Positions 56,494 to 64,000 of a stretch of 64,000 bases of DNA are shown here, piece after piece. Origin of the DNA: Fusarium oxysporum f. sp. lycopersici 4287 (taxonomy: Eukaryota; Ascomycota; Sordariomycetes; Hypocreales; Nectriaceae); assembly GCF_000149955.1 (NCBI RefSeq), contig NC_030987.1, positions 2,695,236-2,759,235 on the forward strand, read 5' to 3'. Position numbers and translations under genes: made by a program. A model generated the notes under the pieces. It was not told where the DNA came from and ran no database searches. It worked only from the letters and a program-made list of their open reading frames with translations. Each line of letters starts with the position of its first letter. Position 1 is the first letter of the stretch.

Positions 56494-56557
56494 ATAAATA
56501 CTCGTAGCTGTGTAATTGATTGAAGTCATCTACAGATTCCGTTATAAGGTCATCACG

Positions 56558-56601
56558 GGTGTGCGGGGTGGGGGGGTGTACGGGGTGACGGTGAAATACG
56601 T
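56558..56601 (-). repeat. Right terminal inverted repeat of the Fot1-like element
   Basis: 44 bases that are the exact reverse complement of 54745-54788, directly followed by the duplicated TA. Confidence 0.95.
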
Positions 56602-56899
56602 TAGTACCTACGACATATTCATAGCACTTAACTAACAATGCAGGCGTCATATCAAAATTTAGTAGGGAGAAAAAAACAAGTTAGATCAATCGTCGTAATA
56701 AAATTTATACAAGATATGCAACTGAAAAGCCAGAGCACAATCTATCTACAAACAGAAAGCCATCTGCAAAGATGCAGTTTCATCGCCCTCCACTAGGGAG
56801 AAGCAAATCCGTTTTTTTGCTGGCAAAGAAGTACATGAACACGTCACGGACGTATCGCATGTTGCTCACTCCCCACTGCTCAGAACTCTTTCGAGCTCT

Positions 56900-57889
56900 T
56901 TACAGGGATCGGCGGGCAGCGCGGCGAGCACGGCGGCGCTTGGAAGAGCAGCCGGTCTTGGGGGGAGTGACGGGAGCAGAAGGAGCCTCAGTGGGAGCAG
57001 AAGCACCCTCGGAAGGTCGGACAACGGTGGCGAAGGTAGGAGTAGGGGCGGGAGCCTGAGTCTCGGAGCCAGCGTTGCCACCAGCGGGCTGGGTAGCAAC
57101 AGGGGCCTCAGCGGCGGCGGAAGTGGCAGCAGGGGTCTCGGGAGCAGAGCCAGAGTCGGAACCAGAGCCAGAAGAGGTGCCCTTCCAGACAGCAGGGCCG
57201 GGGATGTCGTAGGTGGTGTAAGAACCGTAGAGGTTGAAGACAATGCCCTTGTCAGTGGAGGTGTAGCCCTTGTTGAAGTCGAACTTCTCATCAGGGACAG
57301 CGGTGCCGGAGCCAGTGACCTCAACCTGAGCGCAAGAGGGGTAGAACTGAGCACCACGGGCGGGGTTGGAGGCGTAGGCAACGTCGGACTCGTGGTGAGC
57401 AATGATCTCCTGGCGGACAATGTACTTGCCAGCCTTCAGAGCAGAGGGAAGAGTGAAGGTGGACTTGCCCTTGGCCTTGATGAGCTTGTCAACAGCCCAC
57501 TCACTGCCATCGTAACCGTCCTCAGCGATCTTGGTCCAGATAGCACCAGTACCGTCGGTCTCGGTGTAGGGAGCAATGTAGGTGATGATGGGACCCTTGT
57601 GGGATCCGTCAATGATATCATCGCCACGGTTGTCGTGATACCACTCGAAGGTGAGCTCGTCACCAGAAGCAGCCTTGACGAACTTGGGAGCAGCCTTGGC
57701 ACCGTTGACGTTGCAGACGAGGTCGGGGCTGGTGAGGTCCTTGACGGGAGAGTTGCTGGCGGGAGATCGGATGTAGACGTTGCGTCCATCACCCTGGTCC
57801 TTACCGTTGACCCAGAGGCCGTAGACCTGAGCGTGGGCAGAGACGGTGGTGGCCATGGCCAGAGCAGCAGCGGAAGCGGAGAAACGCAT
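56900..57889 (-). CDS. AA9 lytic polysaccharide monooxygenase (GH61 type), secreted
   Basis: A single exon of 329 codons. Residues 1-18 (MRFSASAAALAMATTVSA) are a signal peptide, and cleavage leaves His19 as the mature N-terminus. The copper histidine brace is His19 and His97 (DGSHKGPIITYIA), with axial Tyr183 in GAQFYPSCAQVEV. The RQEIIAHHESD segment supplies the second-sphere residues. The enzyme should cleave cellulose or related glucans oxidatively outside the cell. After the catalytic domain (to about residue 230) comes a Ser/Thr/Pro/Ala-rich linker. In place of a CBM1 there is a short strongly basic tail (GCSSKRRRARRAARRSL). Codon use is strongly biased to C/G at third positions, which creates long antisense ORFs. 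A Fot1-like element lies 300 bp beyond the stop codon. Confidence 0.93.
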   Translation of the reverse strand: MRFSASAAALAMATTVSAHAQVYGLWVNGKDQGDGRNVYIRSPASNSPVKDLTSPDLVCNVNGAKAAPKFVKAASGDELTFEWYHDNRGDDIIDGSHKGPIITYIAPYTETDGTGAIWTKIAEDGYDGSEWAVDKLIKAKGKSTFTLPSALKAGKYIVRQEIIAHHESDVAYASNPARGAQFYPSCAQVEVTGSGTAVPDEKFDFNKGYTSTDKGIVFNLYGSYTTYDIPGPAVWKGTSSGSGSDSGSAPETPAATSAAAEAPVATQPAGGNAGSETQAPAPTPTFATVVRPSEGASAPTEAPSAPVTPPKTGCSSKRRRARRAARRSL

Positions 57890-58567
57890 CTTGATAGATA
57901 GTTATGTTTGAGTTGATGTTGGTAAAGGATTGGATGAAGCGAGAAGTCGCGGAAGTAAAAAGTTCGAGCTTCGGTGGTTTTGTTAGAAAGAATGAAGGTT
58001 TGGCACAGCCAAATTGAAAGAAAGTGAAGATAGAAAGAAGAAAGACTGATTTTGCTACGACGAGTGTGGAGAGAAAGAAAAGAAGGTGTTGGGACGACGA
58101 AGGATGTCGACTTATATATCAAATCTCGACGCCTTGAGATTAGGCCCTGTATCCAACTATTCCTGTTCCTATCCTATTCCTCTCCAAGGCGGAAACTACG
58201 GTCAGCCCCACCACAAGGATCAGCTCACTTCAGTTCAGTTGACTTCATCTCGTCAAAAAGCCATGCCGTAACCTCAAACATGGTGTGCTGGGACCATCTC
58301 GAGCGAGTGACAGTTGAATCTAGATCAGATCAGGGAACAAATCTACTCTCAGGAGAAGGGTCCCTTGCAGTTCAGGCGTCTCGCCTTTGGTGCGTACCCC
58401 ATAACGACATAGTCATTGATAGACGGAAAAATAAACTCACTTGCAGCAAACGCATAGCGGAAATTGAAACCCTTGGGCCTGGGCCAGGGCTGGCTTACAC
58501 TACGCTAGGCCTGCTGTCAAAAAGACAAGGCGTTACGCTAAACCCCTGCCAAGTTCGGTTTGAGGCT
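57890..58567 (-). promoter_or_regulatory. Promoter and CT-rich leader of the AA9 gene
   Basis: On the minus strand the 200 bases before the AA9 start are rich in C and T, as in highly expressed fungal genes. A TATA box (ATATATAA) lies at 58112-58119, about 220 bp from the ATG. No further gene is visible in this stretch. Confidence 0.45.
58112..58119 (-). promoter_or_regulatory. TATA box of the AA9 gene
   Basis: ATATATAA on the minus strand, ahead of the CT-rich leader of the LPMO gene. Position and sequence fit a core promoter; this is an inference. Confidence 0.45.
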
Positions 58568-58976
58568 CTATAGAACGCTCCCATGATTGGATGAATGTCT
58601 CACGGTGAAACCTAGCCCCTTGGCACCTTTAATATCGGAGCACACCCCATTGGAGCGATCCCGCCTACGCCACCGTTCCCGCCCACCGTTCAAGTCGAAA
58701 ATATCCCATGGACCGGCGAGTCTATTCTTTTCGAGAAGTAGGCGCCGGTAAGCGATGGGAATTTCAATTCTCTTTCTCTCCTGTGGTCTTGGCAGATCCG
58801 CTTCTTCACCTGAAACCGTAGAATTGCCATCTCCGACTGGGGGAGAATTTTGTATGTGCGACCGAGGTATTTTGGTGTCTAGTTTCAAGGGGTTATCCAA
58901 AGATGATAGGTTTTCCTCGGGGAGTTGCTTTCTCTTAAAACGAGTCGTGTACGTTTTCACGATGCGAGGATGGCAT
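58568..58976 (-). CDS. Possible small gene, unknown function, start in another frame
   Basis: A 130-codon open frame reads KTYTTRFKRKQLPEENLSSL and later RIEIPIAYRRLLLEKNRLAG and PWDIFDLNGGRERWRRR. This has the look of coding sequence. It lacks an ATG in frame; an ATG at 58976 (MPSSHR) is one base out of phase. It could be a gene with a one-base break or a chance ORF. No family is recognised. Confidence 0.3.
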
Positions 58977-60004
58977 CGGACGAGAAATGTAAACGAGAGT
59001 GTTTCGAGAAGTTTGGTGTTTCTTGTCTGTCAGATCAAAACAAACAACGTACAAACAATTCAAAACAATAAAACGCTGTGAAACGAAGAAAACAGAATCT
59101 ATGTGAAGAATATCGCTTCGGTAGCGTTGCGAAAATCATTATCTATGCTTACGACGGGTATACGTGGATGTGAATGGTCACAAATGACAGTCTGATTAAA
59201 CTTCGAATTAACTATACTCAGCATTAAGTTTAAGCATAGAAATCGAAGCTTGAAGGTAAATACTAAGCTTGAATAAAGGATGAACCGACCTGACAAGGGT
59301 CTGTCAGAGCTTATCTCCCGGTGCAACGTAGTCCTTGTAACCTCTCTAACGCAAGCTGTTTGAGGTGCGGCGCTAAGAAAATGCTACCCTACAGATCGAC
59401 AATACAACATCGGGAGCGTAACGCCATCTGCCATTGCTACTGTAACTACAGAAGGCTTGGAAGATCATTCCAGATAATATCAAAGAAATAGACAAATACT
59501 ATAGAAAGATGCAATCAGTATTCTGCTTATAAAGCACAGAATCACTCGTAGCAGGAGAAAGCAATGAAAAACAACGCTGGTCATGGTGCGTTACACATCG
59601 GTTCTGTGCATCGCTACGGAGTAGCATTGTTGGTTTGTGATGCACAAAGTTAATGCTATGTAAAACAAGGTACCACGGCCCGAAAAGTCCGTCTCGATAA
59701 ACATAATTCGGAATGACGAGCCGCAGAGCCGCTCTCCTTAAGAACCAACCCGCCGGCTCTGTTGGTGATATCGACTCAATCCGATACACATCCCAGCATC
59801 CCTAAATTAAAGTGTCACCTTAGAACTCAAATTCCATATTTCGAGGATGAGTTTAACTGCAAATGCATGCATTCTACTGTGCATATAAGTTGACTAGAAC
59901 TGAACGACGAATAGTTGATAAAGTTTCCTGACTATATATCTAGTGAGTACTGTCGTTATGGGAACATGTTACTCGAGACTATATTAGACAGCAGCCTATT
60001 CCTT
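58977..60004. other. Intergenic
   Basis: About 1 kb, AT-rich in the middle. Only short ORFs were seen and nothing can be assigned. Confidence 0.45.
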
Positions 60005-60473
60005 TTATGGAGCAACTCGCTCATTACACAAAGCTTCAACTGAGTATGCGCAGCATACAAACTTGAACTTCTTCTTCTGCTCAGTAGTTTCCTTGGAACG
60101 TGGCTTGATGTTCCAACTTGGATACTCCGAGGCTAGCTTTCGATAGCTGCAACAACCACCAACCCAAAACTTGCCCCTCTTGAGCTTCAATGTCCGAATG
60201 CACTCTCGACTTATTATCACCGGTCGACCGATTCTACTGTCCTCTGACTGCAACTGGTCATATGCATCATCGGAATCGTAGTCCTGAATGAAGGCATACG
60301 TACTTCTGAGGCGCCTTCGGTCGCATGGGGATGAAAGCTCGCTCATACAATGTAACGAGCCTTGAGAGCACCCCATACATTGCCACCGTCAGTTCAAACG
60401 CACCACCTGATCCTTTCTGTAGTATGCTCCCCCGCGATCCTGATGTTTCTTTGCTTCCCATCGAAAATTTCAT
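60005..60473 (-). pseudogene. Coding-like fragment with one frame break
   Basis: From 60473 the frame reads MKFSMGSKETSGSRGSILQK and ELTVAMYGVLSRLVTLYERA up to RPKAPQ. At about 60304-60305 it must shift by one base to continue as STYAFIQDYDSDDAYDQLQS and RTLKLKRGKFWVGGCCSYRK, ending at 60005. This may be the 3' part of the F-box-like gene next to it, or a separate small gene. No domain is recognised. Confidence 0.3.
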
Positions 60474-60502
60474 TCGACGAGACTTCTGCCATTCCGGTGG
60501 TA

Positions 60503-61776
60503 CTAAATGCCCTTAGGGTAGCGCTCTAACCAGAGGGAGGGAGAACGAGACCCAGGAGAGATTTGTGAAGAAGCAGTGGCCCAAGGAACCGTACGGAGAT
60601 GTGAACATGTTTGTCGCAGACGGAGAACTTCCCCTGACGCGTAAGGATCAAACAGTGCTCTCAGACGCCGATTGATCTTACTAGAAGCTCTAGCAAGTCC
60701 ACCACTATCTCTTCCAGCAACCCATTCATGGCGGTTGAAGTAATTCGATCGTGATGAAAACATTGTCTTGAAGCAATGCAAGCGCAACATATCCATGCAG
60801 TCTCCGATGGGGCCAACCGAGTTGTCCAGTAGAAATTGATACCTGGCCCTGATACTCTTTGTGTGGTAGTTGATATGTTCCCAGGCCAGCTCGCCTGGAG
60901 CTGCCAGATTGTCAGACCACTCTAGGTCGACTAAGCCTACATCTTCAACTAGCATCTTGGCAGCATACGTGGCGATATTCTTCTGGAAGTTGGGAAGTGT
61001 CTCCTTGAATTGCTTTCGCATATAGCCTGGTATGCTGTTATGAATCGGTAACTGATAGCCTCGATGCCCATGACTTCGCACCAGTTTGTCGTATACAATC
61101 GTGGGCACGCTTGGTAGTCTAGCCCAGAAACCAAGAAAGTATTCATAAAAGTAGGGCATCTGCGCTTGGTCCGTCATATGCTTCCTTAATGGATCTTCCA
61201 GTGTCTCCGCTGCTCGGCATTCCCAGAAGTTCTTTGCTTCTCTCGTTGACTGGCCAGGCTGTACACCTTCAGTGGTAAACCGAATGGTGATTTTGGCATC
61301 TGAGTGCCACCCCTGTTGTTTCCGAAACACTGAGCTGCTGTAGATGTGGAAATAGACGTCGTCCATTTTTGCAAAACATCATCATAAACGCGCCGACAAA
61401 GTAACCGCGTCTTGGAGCCCGTAGTATCACGACGATATCGTCAATATTACGCATCTTGGCAAGACGAAAAACAGCGGGGTCGCACATATCCTGGATGGCG
61501 CTCACAGCGTGGCGAATGTGACCGTTCTGCTTCCAGTAGTAATCAAACTTTGAGCTAAATTCTATGGTCGTATGTCGAGTCTACTATAATTTTGAGAATC
61601 CGAAGCTTGTTGATGTTATCAGGGAGCTGGCAGTAAGGAGAGAACTCGTCTCTGGTCTGGTGACAACATCTCAATAGTCGGTTCGCATCTCCGGTTGAAG
61701 CTGAAAAGCCCCATATCATCTCCCTCAACTCGAAGGGAAGGGAAAGTAAGCAACTTATATGCATCACAGTACCCAT
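60503..61776 (-). pseudogene. F-box-like (LPxELRxMIW) protein gene with two frame breaks
   Basis: The start reads MGTVMHISCLLSLPFELREM followed by IWGF, the F-box-like N-terminal motif of a large fungal family. The frame must shift by one base at about 61561-61563 (STYDH to EFSSKFDYYWKQNGHIRHAV). It must shift again in a T5 run at 61366-61370 (GYFVGAFM to MDDVYFHIYSSSVF). The last 287 codons are then open (FYEYFLGFWARLPSVPTIVY, LDNSVGPIGDCMDMLRLHCF). Both breaks fit one extra A on the coding strand. If intact, the protein would have about 420 residues and might act as a substrate receptor of an SCF-type ubiquitin ligase; this role is inferred from the N-terminal motif only. It may be a real pseudogene or reflect sequence errors. 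Confidence 0.5.
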
Positions 61777-62083
61777 TTTGTTGGCAGACTTGGTATTTTT
61801 GCAAGTTTCGAGGAGTGGAACAGAGTACAGAGTAACAAGAATCCCCTACTTATAGTATTATATTAACTTTTACTTCTTGTGGACGTGAATGACTCACTCT
61901 GTTAGAGGTTTGAACAAACAAAATTGCTCTAAAGCATTCGAACTCTCACTTAGACATAATTTTAATAAAATTACTCTAAATTATGATATTATTCCTCTAA
62001 AATTGCCTTAAGCTAGCCTTTAGCTGAGAGTCCTTTAGTTGGCATTCCTGATAGCTTTGTGCGATCAGATCACAACTCATAGC
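61777..62083. other. AT-rich intergenic spacer
   Basis: A 307-bp spacer, very AT-rich at 61850-62010. No ORF or clear motif was seen. Confidence 0.6.
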
Positions 62084-63319
62084 TCATCCCTTTAAAGCCC
62101 TCAGTTCTTCATAAGCAGGTATTCTCCAAGTCCCTCTATCCTCCGGCAGTAGGGCAAGGATCGCCTTATCAATCTTAAGCTTGGTGATAAGCCCAATAAT
62201 CGAGTACTGTAACTTGATCCCAAAGTTCGTCTTTGGATATGCAATACCAGGGATGAACGACGGCAGTTTTTGAGACTTCTCAACGTATGGTCTTAGAGTA
62301 TCTTCATACGCCATAAGAGCTCTGGAAATATCATGGCCATGTCTCGCAATTTCTCCGCTGAGAACGTAGGCTCCTATCAAGGCGAGTGTAGTTCCCACAC
62401 CCGTCAGTGGAGATGGAGCGTATCCTGCGTCGCCCAGCAGAACAACTCTTCCTTTAGACCACGTCTTGGTCTTGATCTGCACGACAGACTGCGCGTAAAA
62501 GTCTTCGGTCTCATGCATAGCCTTGATGAGTCTCGGGGCCTGCCATCCTGCATCCTTAAAGATCTCTGCAAAAAGCTTCTTCTGAGCATTGACGTCCTGA
62601 CTCATGACCTCTTTCAGCTCTTCCAAGTGGGACATTGTCATAAGGTATGCTTGACCTCTATCATTCGAATGCCAACGCGTTGAGATCACGCGGCGGCCTG
62701 GAGCGCTGTATACAGTGGCAAGATTTTTATCTCCTGCTTCCCGTGGCAAATTATAGTAACATCCATTCAGATTGAGGTCGCGCACATGAACAGCTTCAGG
62801 ATCATCAGCGAACAACTTTCGTCGGACTCTCGAGCCTTGACCGTCTGCGGCAATGACAAGATCGTAGCTCTCATCAGCTCCATCCGAAAATCTGACTTTA
62901 ACCTTATCGCCGACATTCTCAAAGCTCTCAATCGATGTTCCGAAGCGATATTGGGCTCTTTGTCTCGTCGCCTCGTATATGATCTTGCACAAATCTCCTC
63001 TCATGACTTCGAACTCACTTGTGAATGACTGTCTCCCTTTCCCCGAATCATTTCTTTCCAGTAGAGCTTTCTGCTTCCCTTGCGAATCAACCCATTGCAG
63101 GCCATCTTCATCAACCGCTTTATTTCGGATCTCTTCAAGAATTCCCATGCGCTTCGCAGCTTCGATGCCTTGGCCGCGAATGTCAATCTGCTGACCTCCA
63201 GTGCGTAGTGAGGGGAATCTTTCTATAATGGTGCAGGAATGGCCGAGACGGGAGAGCCAGAAAGCGGCAGATGGGCCAGCGATGCCACCGCCTGAGATGA
63301 GAATTCGAAGTTTTGACAT
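62084..63319 (-). CDS. FAD-dependent monooxygenase (PHBH-type)
   Basis: A single exon of 411 codons starting MSKLRILISGGGIAGPSAAF. The dinucleotide-binding motif is GGGIAG at residues 10-15, with the acidic residue of IIER ending the second strand. The DG motif (VIAADGQGSRVRRKL) lies near residue 160. The GD motif (GRVVLLGDAGYAPSPLTGVG) near residue 290 binds the FAD ribose. This is the class A flavoprotein hydroxylase layout, using NAD(P)H and oxygen to hydroxylate aromatic or polyketide-like substrates. Members of this subgroup (tetracycline-modifying or salicylate-type hydroxylases) vary widely in substrate, so none is assigned. No biosynthetic partner genes are nearby. The frame is intact. 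Confidence 0.9.
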   Translation of the reverse strand: MSKLRILISGGGIAGPSAAFWLSRLGHSCTIIERFPSLRTGGQQIDIRGQGIEAAKRMGILEEIRNKAVDEDGLQWVDSQGKQKALLERNDSGKGRQSFTSEFEVMRGDLCKIIYEATRQRAQYRFGTSIESFENVGDKVKVRFSDGADESYDLVIAADGQGSRVRRKLFADDPEAVHVRDLNLNGCYYNLPREAGDKNLATVYSAPGRRVISTRWHSNDRGQAYLMTMSHLEELKEVMSQDVNAQKKLFAEIFKDAGWQAPRLIKAMHETEDFYAQSVVQIKTKTWSKGRVVLLGDAGYAPSPLTGVGTTLALIGAYVLSGEIARHGHDISRALMAYEDTLRPYVEKSQKLPSFIPGIAYPKTNFGIKLQYSIIGLITKLKIDKAILALLPEDRGTWRIPAYEELRALKG

Positions 63320-63921
63320 TTAGAAACACGCTGTGTCGAATAGCAAATGCTATACGTGGAAACGTAGTGCATGAATGCTCGCTAAGATATTCGCTGTCAA
63401 CACGCTAATAAATTAATGAGTCGTGAAAGACCCTGGAAATTTACAACTAACGTAGAATGTGGTCAAGATAATCAGAGTCTCTGTTCATAAATGGCTGCTT
63501 CGTCAAAATTCCGGCAGGAAATGTAGGTGTCATTGACTTTAAGGATTGTATCCTGGACTAGTCTAGCAACCAGGAATTAAGATGGGACTGTGTCTGTGCT
63601 GAAACTAGAATAGTTACCACCTTCATAACAGATGAGTTCAAGCCTACTGTAGAGAAAGTTTGACGGTAGGATTTCTGGTTATCACGTAACTCAAGGTCGG
63701 CAAGAACATCAAAACAGCGATGTGTTGTCTTAAGCACCTATTAAGTATCAAGGTCTATTGCAGGGGCGCTCCCTCAAAATTGTCTAACACAGTAGGCACA
63801 CCAAAGCACTGTTCTCTATTCTTGTTAATTGATAGATCTACCTGAATTCCCTGTAAATCGCTCAATGTATCTGCCATGCCCACGTGGTTAGAGTCAACGT
63901 CCAATTCTAATCTAGCTTCCA
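63320..63921. other. Intergenic, promoter of the monooxygenase gene
   Basis: A 602-bp spacer between the monooxygenase start and the stop codon of the next gene on the same strand. No further feature is recognised. Confidence 0.5.
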
Positions 63922-64000
63922 TCATTTCGACCCAGACGCATCCGCCTTCTTCGACTGCACAGCATCATCCACAGTGGGCGGAGCAGGAATATCGACACCT
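63922..64000 (-). CDS. 3' end of a gene continuing beyond the window
   Basis: On the minus strand the last 79 bases read GVDIPAPPTVDDAVQSKKAD and end ASGSK with a TGA at 63922-63924. The Pro- and Lys-rich tail looks like a protein C-terminus. Only 25 codons are visible, so no family can be given. Confidence 0.4.
   Translation of the reverse strand, partial: GVDIPAPPTVDDAVQSKKADASGSK

Larger units (their letters stand above)
54743..56603 (+). mobile_element. Fot1-like (pogo/Tc1-mariner) DNA transposon, complete
   Basis: The element spans 54745-56601 (1857 bp), with a TA duplication at 54743-54744 and 56602-56603. Its ends are perfect 44-bp inverted repeats that begin ACGTATTTCACCGTCACC. One transposase ORF fills the interior. 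Size, TA target duplication, 44-bp terminal repeats and a transposase of about 540 residues all match the known Fot1 family of Fusarium. The repeats are identical and the ORF has no stop or frameshift, so the copy looks young and undamaged by repeat-induced point mutation. Confidence 0.95.

Noticed and set aside
57392..57901. Plus-strand 169-codon ORF antisense to the LPMO gene
   Set aside because: It is a shadow of the strongly G/C-ending codons of the AA9 gene, with a low-complexity Val/Gly/Asp-rich product. The same holds for the minus-strand ORFs at 56866-57420 and 57436-58122.

Overview
The window looks like nuclear DNA of a filamentous ascomycete, most likely a Fusarium-like member of the Hypocreales. 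Genes sit on both strands, introns are short (about 45-240 bp) with GTAAGT/GTGAGT-type donors, and untranslated leaders are pyrimidine-rich. Fungus-specific families are present: AA9 polysaccharide monooxygenase, the Spd1-type ribonucleotide reductase inhibitor, Ivy1, a Fot1/pogo transposon and an F-box-like family. The genus is inferred from gene content and was not tested. Two N gaps (2431-2916 and 35430-35529) break genes.

Layout. 1-8 kb: a bZIP regulator, a threonine-type asparaginase, TIM17 and a GNAT acetyltransferase. 8-21 kb is a housekeeping block: an LRR protein, the phosducin-like protein Plp2, ribosomal protein S27, an RNR inhibitor, a Gemin2/SIP1 protein, the mitochondrial GatA amidase, splicing factor Prp38 and a small membrane protein. 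Several pairs here are divergent and share short promoters. 21-35 kb is gene-poor and holds only a disordered acidic protein, COX16 and uncertain fragments. 35-44 kb is dense again: acyl-protein thioesterase, an Ivy1-like protein, nucleoporin Nup53, a DODA-type extradiol dioxygenase and RNA 3'-phosphate cyclase. 44-54.7 kb has only weakly supported genes. 54.7-56.6 kb is a complete Fot1-like transposon with perfect 44-bp terminal repeats and an intact transposase. It lies 300 bp beyond the stop codon of an AA9 LPMO gene (56.9-57.9 kb). 58-64 kb holds broken or uncertain ORFs, an F-box-like gene with two frame breaks, an FAD monooxygenase and the 3' end of one more gene.

A recurring feature is single-base frame breaks inside conserved genes (bZIP, asparaginase, thioesterase, RtcA, F-box-like). 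Most look like one extra A on the coding strand. Assembly error is the first explanation to test, and real gene decay the second. Functional links are limited: Prp38 and Gemin2 both act in spliceosome biogenesis or function; TIM17, COX16 and GatA are mitochondrial; S27 and Plp2 serve ribosomes and protein folding. Nothing here looks like a secondary-metabolite cluster, and I saw no tRNA, rRNA or CRISPR.
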